A stretch of 64,000 bases of DNA from Microbacterium oxydans (GTDB taxonomy: Bacteria; Actinomycetota; Actinomycetes; Actinomycetales; Microbacteriaceae). The DNA lies in assembly GCF_000956525.1 (NCBI RefSeq), contig NZ_JYIW01000025.1:1-64000 (forward strand). Direction: 5' to 3'. Numbering within the stretch: position 1 is the first letter of the stretch; every line of letters starts with the position of its first letter. Positions 52,834 through 61,701 of this stretch are shown here, piece by piece. The notes beneath the pieces were generated by a model. That model was not told the origin of the DNA, did no database searches, and was given only the letters and a program-made list of their open reading frames with translations. Made by a program: the position numbers and the translations under genes.

Positions 52834-53775
52834 TCAGTCGCGCGCGGTCAGCGTGAGCAGCGTCGCCTCGGGGCGGCAGGCGAAGCGGACGGGCGCGTAG
52901 ATCGAGTGTCCGCAGCCTGCGCTGACGTTCAGCGGCACGCTGTGCGCGCCGTGCGACCAGGTGCTCAGCCCCTTGGCCTGCTTGAGCGGAATGTCGCAGT
53001 TCGCGACGAGCGCGCCGTAGCCGGGGATGCAGACCTGGCCACCATGCGTGTGGCCGCCGAGGATGGCATCAGCGCCGAGATCGATGAAGCCGTTCAGCAC
53101 CCGCTGGTACGGCGCGTGCGTGACGCCGAGCACCGAGGTGTCCTTCTTCCGCTTCCCGAGGCCGGCGATCGCATCGGGGAGGAGGTCGAGCCGGTCCCAA
53201 TCGCGGTGCGCATCGTTCACACCGAAGAGGTCGACCGTGTTGCCCGCGATGTTCATGCGGGCCGCAGTGTTGTTCAGATCGGTCCAGCCGAGCTCGTCGG
53301 TGAAGTAGTGGTCCATCGCGGCGGTGTCGAGCAGTGCGGGCGTGCGGTGCTTCTTCGAAGGGCCGGAGAAATACCGCAGCGGGTTGCGCGGAGAAGGCGC
53401 GGTGACATCGTTCGACCCGTGCACGAAGACGCCGGGGACGCCCGCGAACGGTTCGAACGCGCGCCGGATGCCCTGGAGTCCGTCCTCATGGCCGAGGTTG
53501 TCGCCGGTGTTCACGATCAGGTCGGGCTGCAGCTGGGCGAGCGAGGCGAGCCAGTCCTGCTTGCGGTGCTGCCACGGCGCCATGTGCGCATCCGAGAGGT
53601 GCAGGATACGGATGGGTGCGGAACCAGGGGCGAGCGCGGATGCCGAGACCTCCCGCACCGTGAAGAGATAGCGTTCGATGCCGATACCCCAGACCGCTGC
53701 GGCGACGCCCGCGGCCCCCACCGCGCCGAGCGCGATGAGGGCCGGGTGAGCCGAGGAACGACCCGTCGTCAACAC
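52834..53775 (-). CDS. Metallophosphoesterase (calcineurin-like)
   Basis: This 313-residue dinuclear metallophosphoesterase has one N-terminal membrane helix (LIALGAVGAAGVAAAVWGIG) and metal motifs LHLSDAHMAPW, NTGDNLGHE, HGSNDV (replacing the usual GNHD), GVTHAPY and LGGHTHGGQ. It may act on phospholipid or wall-linked phosphates at the membrane. The GTG at 53775 overlaps the PBP stop by 7 nt, so it is in the PBP operon. The Ser in place of the usual first residue of GNHD is an oddity that could tune activity. Confidence 0.88.
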   Translation of the reverse strand: MLTTGRSSAHPALIALGAVGAAGVAAAVWGIGIERYLFTVREVSASALAPGSAPIRILHLSDAHMAPWQHRKQDWLASLAQLQPDLIVNTGDNLGHEDGLQGIRRAFEPFAGVPGVFVHGSNDVTAPSPRNPLRYFSGPSKKHRTPALLDTAAMDHYFTDELGWTDLNNTAARMNIAGNTVDLFGVNDAHRDWDRLDLLPDAIAGLGKRKKDTSVLGVTHAPYQRVLNGFIDLGADAILGGHTHGGQVCIPGYGALVANCDIPLKQAKGLSTWSHGAHSVPLNVSAGCGHSIYAPVRFACRPEATLLTLTARD

Positions 53776-56336
53776 GCCACCGAGATCTTCGTCGACTTCT
53801 TGGCTGCGGAGTTCGCGGCCGGGTCGGTCGAGGTGACCTTGGCGTTCGGGGCATTGCACGAACCGGCGAAGTCGACCGAGGAGAAGCCTGCCCCGACGAG
53901 GGCCGCGCCGGCAGCCGTCGGCGCCTGCCCTGTGACATCCGGCACGGTGGCTCCCTCCCCGTTGCTGGGGGAGATGGTCACGGTGCCGCCACCGGCCGTC
54001 TGGCCGGACGGGTCCTGTGCGGCGACGATGTTGGTCGCGAGGTTGCTGTCGACCGGGGCGCCGACCGAGACCGTGAAGCCGGCGGTCTCGAGCGCCGCGG
54101 TGGCTTCTTCGATCGTCATGCCGACGACGGCCGGCACGTTCGTGAGCACACGACGCGTGAGGTTGTTGTCGGGGTTCGGGAAACGATCGCCGCCGTACAC
54201 GTCATCGGCAGCCGCCTGGGCGGTCCGCGCCAGCGGGTAACGCATCTCGTTCACGCTGTAGCCGTTCTGCCGCACACGGTAGATGTTCGCCTCACCGTTG
54301 AATCGTCCGACCCACGCGACGCTGGCGACCTTCGTGCTCGACTCGACCATCATGGTCTGGGACTGGTTGTGCGTTCCCGTCTTGCCGATCAGCGGAGTGC
54401 CGTCCCTCGGGTTCGCCACCGCACCGGTCCCGGTTCCCGTCATCACGCCCTGGAGCGCGTACGCGGCCGTCGCGGCCACCTCAGGGCTGATCACGCCCGG
54501 CGTGCACGACGACTTCGGAAGCTCACGATCCGCACCGTCAGGGCCGACGACCCGGTCGATCGCGCGCGGGGTGCAGTACGTGCCACCGCTGGCGACCGTG
54601 GCGTACGCGTTCGCCATCGCGAGCGGCGAGATGTTCTTCGAACCGAGGATGTCGAACGGTGCGACCTTGTCGGTCGTCTTGCCGCCGTCGGCGAGCTTGA
54701 CACCCATGCGGTCGGCGACCTTGTTGATGTCGCAGAGATCGAGCTTCGAGGCCATCGCGAAGAAACCACTGTTCAACGACTGCGCCGTGAACCGCATGAC
54801 GGAGTCGGTGGAGCCCTGGTTGCCGCCGAAGTTGCCGATCTCCTTGGTGTTGGCGGTGTGCGTCACCGGAGACGCTCCGCAGGAGTCCTTGAACTTCATG
54901 CTGGTCTGCACGCGGCCGTTGAGGACTTCGTTGACCGAGTGCCCCTTCTCGAGCCAGTCGATCAGCGTGAACAGCTTGTAGGCCGAACCCACCGGGAATC
55001 CGTCGGAGTTGCCGTTCGTCCGATCGCCGGCGAAGACCAGCGAGGAGAAGGCCTGGTCATCTGTGGGGGTCTCCTGGAACTGCGTGTTCTGCGTGATCGA
55101 CAGCACGCGACCGGTGCCGACCTCGATCGAGATGCCGGCCGCACCGAAGTACTGGTTGTCGAAGTTCGCCGGAACGATGTCCGCCATGGCCTGGGCTGCC
55201 GGGTCCTGGATGCGGAAGTCCATCGTCGTGTAGATCTTCAGTCCACCGCGGCGCAGCAGGTCGCGGCGGTCCTGCGGGGTCTCGCCGAAGGCGGCGTCGT
55301 TCTCGACGATCGATTTCACGTACTGGCAGAAGTAGGCGTTGCGGCCGGCGGCCTGACAGCCCTGCTGCGGCACCGTGATCGCCGGAGCGATCGGCGACGC
55401 ATCCGCTTCGTCGTACTGGGCCTGCGTGATCTTGCCGTTCGCGAGCATGCGTCCGAGCACATAGTGACGCCGGTCGAGCGTGTCCTTATAGCCGTCGGTC
55501 GCTGTGTTCTGCGCGACTCCGTCGGCCGTGTAGGTGCCGGTCTCGCCGCGGTCGATGCGATAGATGTTCGGGTTCTGCACGATGCCGGCGAGCGTCGCCG
55601 CCTGCGCGACGGTGAGGTTCGCTGCCGAGGTCGAGAAGTAGTACCGCGACGCGGCTTCGATGCCGTACACCGTGCCGCCGAAGTTCGCGATGTTCAGGTA
55701 CCCGAGCAGGATGTCGTTCTTCGAGTAATCCTTCTCGATCTGGATGGCGTAGCGCATCTCCTGCAGCTTGCGCTGGATGCCCTCGGAGCCGGTCGCCTCC
55801 GTGGCCTTCTGCCAGCACGCCTGCAGCTCTTCCGAGTACGTCTCGGAGGCCGTGTCGACCTCCTGCTCGCACTGCTGGATCAGCACGTTCTTCACGAACT
55901 GCTGGCTGATGGTCGAGGCGCCGCGCGAAGAGGTGCCCTTGATGTTGTCGATCACAGCGCTGACGGTGGCGCCGAGGTTCACGCCGCCGTGGCTGTAGAA
56001 GTTCTTGTCCTCGCTCGAGAGGATCGCGTCGTAGAGCACCGGGGCGATCTGGTCGTACGTCACCGGGACACGGTTCTGCTCGTAGAACGATGCGAGAGCG
56101 ACGGGGTTGCCGTCCGGGTCGTTCGCGTAGATGGTCGACTGCTCCATGGGGGTGTCGACCTTGAGGACCTCGGGGAGGTCGTCGAACAGCGTGAGCGCCT
56201 GGGTACCCGCAAGGCCCGTCATCGCGAGGACGGGCGTGACGCTGGCGGTGACCAGGAGACCGGCGACGGCGCTCAGGCCGACGACCCCGAGGAGGCCGCC
56301 GAGCACGCCGTTCACCGTGCGATTCTTTTGAGGCAT
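53769..56336 (-). CDS. Bifunctional penicillin-binding protein with PASTA domains (class A)
   Basis: This class A PBP of 855 residues polymerises and cross-links peptidoglycan. After one N-terminal helix, the transglycosylase domain shows EDKNFYSHGGVN and GASTISQQFVKN. The transpeptidase domain has the SxxK serine in GSAYK, the SxN motif SLN before SGFFAMASK, and KTG in IGKTGTHNQ. Two C-terminal PASTA repeats (VPAVVGMTIEEATAALETAG and VPDVTGQAPTAAGAALVGAG) match the mycobacterial PonA1/PonA2 style. The start at 56336 is leaderless-type: TACGAT (complement of 56343-56348) ends 6 nt upstream. Confidence 0.95.
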   Translation of the reverse strand: MPQKNRTVNGVLGGLLGVVGLSAVAGLLVTASVTPVLAMTGLAGTQALTLFDDLPEVLKVDTPMEQSTIYANDPDGNPVALASFYEQNRVPVTYDQIAPVLYDAILSSEDKNFYSHGGVNLGATVSAVIDNIKGTSSRGASTISQQFVKNVLIQQCEQEVDTASETYSEELQACWQKATEATGSEGIQRKLQEMRYAIQIEKDYSKNDILLGYLNIANFGGTVYGIEAASRYYFSTSAANLTVAQAATLAGIVQNPNIYRIDRGETGTYTADGVAQNTATDGYKDTLDRRHYVLGRMLANGKITQAQYDEADASPIAPAITVPQQGCQAAGRNAYFCQYVKSIVENDAAFGETPQDRRDLLRRGGLKIYTTMDFRIQDPAAQAMADIVPANFDNQYFGAAGISIEVGTGRVLSITQNTQFQETPTDDQAFSSLVFAGDRTNGNSDGFPVGSAYKLFTLIDWLEKGHSVNEVLNGRVQTSMKFKDSCGASPVTHTANTKEIGNFGGNQGSTDSVMRFTAQSLNSGFFAMASKLDLCDINKVADRMGVKLADGGKTTDKVAPFDILGSKNISPLAMANAYATVASGGTYCTPRAIDRVVGPDGADRELPKSSCTPGVISPEVAATAAYALQGVMTGTGTGAVANPRDGTPLIGKTGTHNQSQTMMVESSTKVASVAWVGRFNGEANIYRVRQNGYSVNEMRYPLARTAQAAADDVYGGDRFPNPDNNLTRRVLTNVPAVVGMTIEEATAALETAGFTVSVGAPVDSNLATNIVAAQDPSGQTAGGGTVTISPSNGEGATVPDVTGQAPTAAGAALVGAGFSSVDFAGSCNAPNAKVTSTDPAANSAAKKSTKISVAC

Positions 56337-56425
56337 ACGCTGATCGTAGGGGAGTTCCCTGAATACCGCCTTTGACGAGCGTCGGCCCGCTTTCACGGCG
56401 CGACGCCGGAATAGACAGGAGTGCC

Positions 56426-56650
56426 ATGACCACGTGGGAGTACGTCACCACCCCGCTGCTGATCCACAACACGGCAGCCATCCTCAACAACTGGGGCAAG
56501 CAGGGCTGGGAGCTCGTGCAGGTCGTGCAGGGGCCGGAAGGCGGCCTCGTCGCCTACTTCAAGCGTCCGGTCACGCAGGACGGATCCAACACCTCTGGGC
56601 TCAAGGCCGCCGCAGAGGCCGCCCGCCAGTTCGATGGGGGCCAGGCATGA
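56426..56650 (+). CDS. DUF4177 domain protein
   Basis: This 74-residue protein of the small DUF4177 family starts MTTWEYVTTPLLIHNTAAIL and contains WGKQGWELVQVVQGPEGGLV, the family core. Members often precede RidA-type proteins in actinobacteria, as here. The function is unknown. The ATG at 56426 follows AGGAG. The stop overlaps the next start as ATGA. Confidence 0.82.
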   Translation: MTTWEYVTTPLLIHNTAAILNNWGKQGWELVQVVQGPEGGLVAYFKRPVTQDGSNTSGLKAAAEAARQFDGGQA

Positions 56651-57105
56651 GCGTCAGCGCCCGTCTCGCCGAACTGGGCATCGAGCTGCCGGCGGTCGCC
56701 GCCCCCGTCGCCGCATACGTCCCCGCGGTCGTGCACGGTGGACTCGTGTACACGTCCGGACAGCTGCCGTTCGCGGCCGGCTCCCTCCCGGCGACCGGCA
56801 AGGTCGGTGCCGAGGTCGCAGCAGACGACGCCAAGGCCTACGCCCGCACCTGCGCGCTGAACGCGCTCGCCGCAGCCGCGGATGCCGCAGGCGGCGTCGA
56901 CCGCATCGGCGGTGTCCTGCGGGTCGGCGGATTCGTGGCATCCGTCCCAGAGTTCTCCGGCCAGCCCGGGGTGATCAACGGCGCGAGCGAGGTGCTCGGC
57001 GAGATCTTCGGCGATGCCGGACGCCACGCTCGTGCTGCGGTCGGTGTTCCCGTGCTGCCGCTGGACAGCCCGGTCGAGGTCGAAGTCACCTTCATCCTCG
57101 CCTGA
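56647..57105 (+). CDS. RidA/YjgF-family protein
   Basis: This 152-residue trimer-forming protein is of the Rid superfamily; RidA hydrolyses reactive enamine/imine intermediates from PLP enzymes. The N-terminal segment includes VVHGGLVYTSGQLPFAAGSL and the C-terminal PVEVEVTFILA strand is typical. The classical RidA active-site arginine (in RSAR-type motifs) is not clear; this resembles the longer actinobacterial subgroup, so deaminase activity is uncertain. It is co-translated with the DUF4177 gene. Confidence 0.85.
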   Translation: MSVSARLAELGIELPAVAAPVAAYVPAVVHGGLVYTSGQLPFAAGSLPATGKVGAEVAADDAKAYARTCALNALAAAADAAGGVDRIGGVLRVGGFVASVPEFSGQPGVINGASEVLGEIFGDAGRHARAAVGVPVLPLDSPVEVEVTFILA

Positions 57106-57106
57106 C

Positions 57107-57227
57107 GCTTCGACAGGCTCAGCGACCCACGGGCGGCTGAGCCTGTCGCCCCTTGGATATCCGAGCCTGTCGCCCTTGGGTCTCCGAGCCTGTCGCGCCC
57201 CTGTGGGTCCCTCAGCCTGTCGAAGGG
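57107..57227. repeat. Inverted cluster of TTCGACAGGCTCAG(G/C)GAC repeats
   Basis: TTCGACAGGCTCAGCGACCCA (from 57109) and its inverse GTCCCTCAGCCTGTCGAA (57207-57223) close the segment. Three further GAGCCTGTCG units (near 57139, 57163 and 57187) lie between, each followed by CCC(T)TGG-type spacer. The cluster ends 1 bp before the acs stop codon, between convergent RidA and acs genes, so it may serve as a terminator. Confidence 0.85.
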
Positions 57228-59195
57228 CTACTTGACCTGCGCCGAAATGATGCTCATGACCGCCGTGTCGGCGAGGGTCGTGGTGTCGCCGACCTCTCGG
57301 CCCTCGGCGACATCGCGCAGCAGCCGTCGCATGATCTTCCCGGAGCGTGTCTTGGGCAGTTCGCCGACGATGTAGACGTCGCGCGGACGCGCGATCGCCC
57401 CGATCTGCTCCCCGACCCACAGGCGAAGCTGCTGTGCGAGTCCGGCAGGGTCGTGCGCTGCGAGATAGCTCTCCTTGATGATGACGAAGGCGACGACCGC
57501 CTGTCCGGTCGTCTCATCCGAGGCTCCGACGACCGCGGCTTCGGCCGTCGCCTCGTGTGCGACGAGCGACGACTCGATCTCAGCGGTGGAGAGGCGATGG
57601 CCCGAGACGTTCATGACGTCGTCCACCCGGCCGAGCAGCCAGAGGTCGCCATCGTCGTCGAGGCGGGCGCCGTCCCCGGCGAAGTAGTAGCCCTGATCCT
57701 CGAACTTCTCCCAGTACGTCTCGCGGTAGCGTTCCGGGTCGCCCCAGATGCCGCGCAGCATGCTCGGCCACGGCTCGGTCACCACGAGGAGTCCGCCGTT
57801 GCCGTTGCCGACCTCTTCGCCCTGCTCGTCGACCACGTCGATCGAGATGCCGGGCAGCGGCACCTGCGCCGAGCCGGGCTTGGTGGATGTCACGCCGGGG
57901 AGCGCAGACACCATGATCGCGCCGGTCTCGGTCTGCCACCAGGTGTCCACGATCGGTGTCGTGCCGGCGCCGATGACCTCGCGGTACCACATCCATGCCT
58001 CGGGGTTGATGGGTTCGCCCACCGATCCGAGCAGACGCAGCGACGAGAGATCGAACTTCGCGGGGACGCTGCGGCCGATCTTCATGAACGAGCGGATCGC
58101 CGTGGGCGCCGTGTAGAAGATCGAGACCTTGTACTTCTCGATGATCTCCCACCAGCGGCCGGGGTGCGGAGCATCCGGTGTGCCCTCGTAGAGCACCTGG
58201 GTGGCGCCGTTCGCGAGCGGGCCGTAGGTCACGTAGGAGTGCCCGGTGATCCAGCCGATGTCCGCCGTGCACCAGTAGACGTCGGTCTCGGGCTGCAGGT
58301 CGAACACGTACTTGTGCGAATAGGCCGCCTGGGTGAGGTAGCCGCCGGAGGTGTGCAGGATGCCCTTCGGCTTCCCGGTCGTTCCGGAGGTGTAGAGGAT
58401 GAAGAGCGGGTTCTCGGCAGGGAACGCCTGGGCCTCATGCTCGGCGGATGCCGCCGGCACCGCGTCGTGCCACCAGACGTCGCGGCCATCGACCCAGTCG
58501 ACCTCGTTCTCGCCGCGGCGCACGACGAGCACGTGCTCGACGGTCTGCTGCTCGCCCTCGCCACGGTCGCCGAGCGCCTGGTCGACCGCGGGCTTCAGAG
58601 CGGAGACGCGACCCTTGCGGTAGCCGCCGTCGGCAGTGATGACGACCTTCGCCCCGGCATCGTCGATGCGTGACCGCAGGCTGTCTGCGCTGAATCCGCC
58701 GAAGACCACCGAGTGGATCGCACCGAGGCGGGCGACCGCGAGCATCGAGATGATCGCTTCGGGGATCATCGGCAGGTAGATCGCGACACGATCGCCATGC
58801 GTGATGCCGAGGTCGGTCAGCACGTTGGCCGTGCGCTTGACCTCTTCGGTGAGCTCCGCATAGGTGATGCTGCGGGAATCGCCGGGCTCGCCCTCCCAGT
58901 GCAGCGCCACGCGGTCGCCGTTGCCCGCTTCGACGTGACGGTCGAGGCAGTTGTACGCCACGTTGAGTTCGCCGTCGTCGAACCATTTCGCGAACGGCGG
59001 CGTCGACCAGTCGAGCACGTTCGTGAAGGGCGTGTGCCAGTGCAGGAGCTCTCGTGACTGCTCGCCCCAGAACGCTTCGCGGTCGGCACCGGCACGTTCG
59101 TAGAGCTCGGGCGAGGAGATCGACTGCGCGACGAACTCCTCGGACGGCGGGAAGCGGCGGGTCTCGTCGAGAAGATGGTCGATCTGGCTGCTCAT
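57228..59195 (-). CDS. acs: Acetyl-CoA synthetase
   Basis: The enzyme makes acetyl-CoA from acetate, ATP and CoA through acetyl-AMP. The 655-residue protein has YTSGTTGKPKG near residue 265, the adenylate-binding WWQTETGAIM and YFAGDGARLDDDGD segments, and the C-terminal acetylatable lysine in PKTRSGKIMRRLLR. Length is normal. The ATG at 59195 follows AAGGAG. A minus-strand promoter-like pair (TAGATT at 59255-59260, TTCGAC at 59276-59281, 15 bp apart) lies upstream. With pta-ackA it lets the cell both excrete and scavenge acetate. Confidence 0.97.
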   Translation of the reverse strand: MSSQIDHLLDETRRFPPSEEFVAQSISSPELYERAGADREAFWGEQSRELLHWHTPFTNVLDWSTPPFAKWFDDGELNVAYNCLDRHVEAGNGDRVALHWEGEPGDSRSITYAELTEEVKRTANVLTDLGITHGDRVAIYLPMIPEAIISMLAVARLGAIHSVVFGGFSADSLRSRIDDAGAKVVITADGGYRKGRVSALKPAVDQALGDRGEGEQQTVEHVLVVRRGENEVDWVDGRDVWWHDAVPAASAEHEAQAFPAENPLFILYTSGTTGKPKGILHTSGGYLTQAAYSHKYVFDLQPETDVYWCTADIGWITGHSYVTYGPLANGATQVLYEGTPDAPHPGRWWEIIEKYKVSIFYTAPTAIRSFMKIGRSVPAKFDLSSLRLLGSVGEPINPEAWMWYREVIGAGTTPIVDTWWQTETGAIMVSALPGVTSTKPGSAQVPLPGISIDVVDEQGEEVGNGNGGLLVVTEPWPSMLRGIWGDPERYRETYWEKFEDQGYYFAGDGARLDDDGDLWLLGRVDDVMNVSGHRLSTAEIESSLVAHEATAEAAVVGASDETTGQAVVAFVIIKESYLAAHDPAGLAQQLRLWVGEQIGAIARPRDVYIVGELPKTRSGKIMRRLLRDVAEGREVGDTTTLADTAVMSIISAQVK

Positions 59196-59311
59196 CGGCA
59201 GGCGCTCCTTTGCGGCTGGGTGTGATCGTGAGGGTGCACGATCAGGTCCTGGCGAATCTAGTCTCGCGACGGGGTGTCGAATACTGCCGAAAGTCGGTAG
59301 TCGATCGGGTT

Positions 59312-59339
59312 TTGTGAGGACGGTCGCCTTGCGTACACT
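59312..59339 (+). promoter_or_regulatory. Promoter of the 6C RNA
   Basis: TTGTGA (59312-59317) and TACACT (59334-59339) are separated by 16 bp. They lie just upstream of the paired stem-loops at 59346-59440. Confidence 0.6.
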
Positions 59340-59345
59340 CGACCA

Positions 59346-59446
59346 CAGCCGAATACTCATTCTGGCCTTGGCGCGCCCGATTCCCCCGATCGTGGCCAGC
59401 CGTGGGCGGCACCTCATTCCCCCCGTGAGGCGCCGCCCTTCTCCGT
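59346..59446 (+). ncRNA. 6C small RNA
   Basis: Two stem-loops with C-rich loops fit the actinobacterial 6C RNA. The first stem CTGGCC/GGCCAG encloses GATTCCCCCGATC. The second stem, GGGCGGC-A-CCTCA with TGAGG-C-GCCGCCC (59404-59438), has the loop TTCCCCCCG, and CTTCTCC follows as terminator. In M. tuberculosis the 6C RNA (B11) lies in the same neighbourhood as the tad genes and pairs C-rich loops with G-rich ribosome-binding sites. A promoter lies at 59312-59339. The rest of the 360-bp gap holds the acs promoter and the tadA -10 element. Confidence 0.75.
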
Positions 59447-59555
59447 TTCCGGATGCCCTCCACTGCGCCCTCCACGGCCGTGCGCCCCTCGGAGTTCTGC
59501 ACAACAGCCGTGACCCAGGACCGCGCGTGCGGCGGGGTCGTCTTACCGTCGAGGC

Positions 59556-60563
59556 ATGTCCTCGTCGTTCATCATCCAGCCCCGGCAGGGAAGCTCCGTG
59601 CACTCGGCGGACGCCGGGCCCCGATCGCTGCATCTCGATCCCGCATTCGGACCGCTGCGCGAGCATTGCGACGACGGGACCGTGACGGACGTGTTCGTGA
59701 ACGGACCGCACGGTCTGTTCGTCGATCGGGGTGATGGCGCGGAGCCGGTGCCCGAATGGCGCGCATCCGAACGAGAGGTCCGAGACCTCGCCGTCGCCCT
59801 GGTCGGACTCGGCGGGCGGCACCTCGACGATCAGGCGGCCTGCGTCGATGTGCGCCTCGACTCCGGTATCCGTGTGCACGCCGTGCTCGCCCCGGTGTCC
59901 ACGCGGGGGACCGCGCTGTCGATCCGCATCCCTCGAGTGCTGGCTGCGGATCTCAGTGCCCTCGCCGCGCTCGGCGCCTTCGACGCCCGACAGCATCGCT
60001 GGCTCAGCGAGTTGGTGTCGACGCGCGCGAACCTCCTGATCACGGGTGGCACCGGCACGGGCAAGACGTCGCTGCTCTCGGCACTGCTCTCAGAGGTACC
60101 GGGCGGCGAGCGTCTCGTGACGATCGAGGATGTCGCTGAACTGCAGCCGCGGCATCCGCACCATGTGGCACTCGAAGCACGCCAGGCGAACCTCGAGGGA
60201 GCAGGAGGGATCAGCCTGGCCAGGCTCGTGCGCGAGTCCCTGCGCATGCGACCTGACCGACTCGTGGTCGGCGAGTGTCGGGGAGAAGAGGTGCGCGAGC
60301 TGTTGACCGCGCTCAACACCGGACACGACGGGGGAGCGGGCACACTGCACGCGAGTGGGCTGCGCGACGTCCCGGCGAGGCTTGAAGCACTGGGCGCACT
60401 CGCCGGGATGGATGCCACGGCGCTCGCCCGGCAGGTCGTCAGCGCGTTCACGATCGTGCTGCACCTCGATCGCGCGCCGGGCGGCAGGCGACGGATCGCC
60501 CAGGCTGGCGTCTTCGCCGTCGAGGACGACCGCCTGGCCATCCACGAGGTGGCGCCATGGTGA
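59556..60563 (+). CDS. tadA: Tad/Flp pilus secretion ATPase
   Basis: This type II/IV secretion ATPase of 335 residues powers Flp pilus assembly, like Rv3659c of M. tuberculosis. Walker A is ITGGTGTGKTSLLSAL near residue 165, the Asp-box RLVTIEDVAEL follows, Walker B is RLVVGECRGEEV and the His-box is NTGHDGGAGTLHASG. The ATG is leaderless-type (TACCGT at 59544-59549 ends 6 nt upstream). It overlaps the next gene by 7 nt. Length is shorter than CpaF-type ATPases because the N-terminal region is trimmed. Confidence 0.92.
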   Translation: MSSSFIIQPRQGSSVHSADAGPRSLHLDPAFGPLREHCDDGTVTDVFVNGPHGLFVDRGDGAEPVPEWRASEREVRDLAVALVGLGGRHLDDQAACVDVRLDSGIRVHAVLAPVSTRGTALSIRIPRVLAADLSALAALGAFDARQHRWLSELVSTRANLLITGGTGTGKTSLLSALLSEVPGGERLVTIEDVAELQPRHPHHVALEARQANLEGAGGISLARLVRESLRMRPDRLVVGECRGEEVRELLTALNTGHDGGAGTLHASGLRDVPARLEALGALAGMDATALARQVVSAFTIVLHLDRAPGGRRRIAQAGVFAVEDDRLAIHEVAPW

Positions 60564-61459
60564 TCCGGTTCCGTCGCGCTGCGACGAACGATGCAGGACC
60601 GGATGCCGTGGCGACATCCGTGCAGACGCTCGCCGTGCTGCTGCAGGCCGGCGCGGTGCCGCTCGTCGCCTGGCGGCATCTCGCCGAGACCGGCGATCAG
60701 CGAGCAGCGGCCGTGATCGGGCGCCTTGACGACGGCGTGCCGCTGATCCCCGCGATCGAGGCCGAGGGCGGCGCCTGGGTCGATCTCGCCGCAGCCTGGG
60801 AGGTCGCCACGACGGTCGGCGCACCCCTGGCGGCCGTCCTGCGCATGATCGCGGAGACCTTGCGCGACGCCGGCGCCGCAGCCGACGACGTGCGCATCGC
60901 TCTGGCGGAACCCGCAGGCACGGCCCGGCTGCTCCTGTGGCTGCCGCTGGCGGGGCTTCTGCTCGGGTTCGCACTCGGCTTCGACACGGTCGGCGTCATC
61001 GTGCGCAATCCGCTCGGTGTGGTGTGCGTCGTCGCCGGCCTGTTCCTGGTGCTGGCTGCGAGGCTCTGGACGAATCGGCTGCTGCGACGAGCGCACCCGG
61101 CTCCCGGCACGCCGGGGATGACCGCCGAGCTGGTCGCCGTCGCGCTGTCCGGTGGGGTCTCGGTCGATCGCGCGCTGCGCCTCGTGGCGGACAGCGCTGC
61201 GTCGCGCCACGGCGATGAGCACCGCATCCGGACGGTGCTCGACCTCTCGCTCGCCGCCGGGGTGCCAGCGGGCGAGCTCCTCCGAGCCTCGGCTGCACAG
61301 GAGCGGCACCGTGCCCGGATCGACGGCCGCCTGCGCGCATCGCGCCTCTCGACGCAGCTCCTGATCCCGCTCGGGGTGTGCACGCTGCCGGCATTCCTGC
61401 TGCTCGGCGTCGCTCCACTGCTGCTCAGCGTGCTCGGCTCGACGCCCGTGCCGCTGTGA
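60557..61459 (+). CDS. TadB/TadC-type membrane protein of the pilus system
   Basis: This 300-residue type II secretion F-like protein holds two halves. A soluble helical part with TLAVLLQAGAVPLVAWRHLA is followed by a helix pair near residues 115-165, a second soluble part with ELVAVALSGGVSVDRALRLV, and a last helix LLIPLGVCTLPAFLLLGVAP. In mycobacteria this role is split over Rv3658c and Rv3657c; here one gene seems to do both. It overlaps tadA by 7 nt. Confidence 0.85.
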   Translation: MVIRFRRAATNDAGPDAVATSVQTLAVLLQAGAVPLVAWRHLAETGDQRAAAVIGRLDDGVPLIPAIEAEGGAWVDLAAAWEVATTVGAPLAAVLRMIAETLRDAGAAADDVRIALAEPAGTARLLLWLPLAGLLLGFALGFDTVGVIVRNPLGVVCVVAGLFLVLAARLWTNRLLRRAHPAPGTPGMTAELVAVALSGGVSVDRALRLVADSAASRHGDEHRIRTVLDLSLAAGVPAGELLRASAAQERHRARIDGRLRASRLSTQLLIPLGVCTLPAFLLLGVAPLLLSVLGSTPVPL

Positions 61460-61503
61460 ACGACCACCGGATGCTGCGGCATCACCCAGAGAGAAGGAAC
61501 ACC

Positions 61504-61701
61504 ATGCACACGATCCCGACATTGACCCGCCGCCGCGCGACCTCGTTGTTCGCCGACGACACCGGTGCCGCGACGGCGGAGTACGCGATCACCACGATGG
61601 CCGCCGTCGCCTTCGCGGGGCTCCTGGTCGTCATCATGCGATCCGACGAGGTGCGCGGCATCCTGACCGATCTCGTCCGCCGAGCGCTCAGCGTGTCATG
61701 A
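61504..61701 (+). CDS. Flp-type pilin subunit (DUF4244)
   Basis: This 65-residue prepilin has the cleavage-type motif G|AATAEY: a Gly (residue 21), then Glu at +5 and Tyr at +6 as in Flp pilins. It continues into a helix AITTMAAVAFAGLLVVIM. The ATG at 61504 follows AGAAGGAA. It is the probable main pilin, like Rv3656c. It overlaps the next gene by 4 nt. Confidence 0.88.
   Translation: MHTIPTLTRRRATSLFADDTGAATAEYAITTMAAVAFAGLLVVIMRSDEVRGILTDLVRRALSVS

Noticed and set aside
57107-57227. CRISPR array
   Set aside because: Units are in both orientations, spacers are not unique, and no cas genes are present.
59346-59446. Riboswitch controlling tadA
   Set aside because: tadA has its own leaderless promoter downstream, and the element ends in a terminator. 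The C-rich paired loops fit 6C RNA better.
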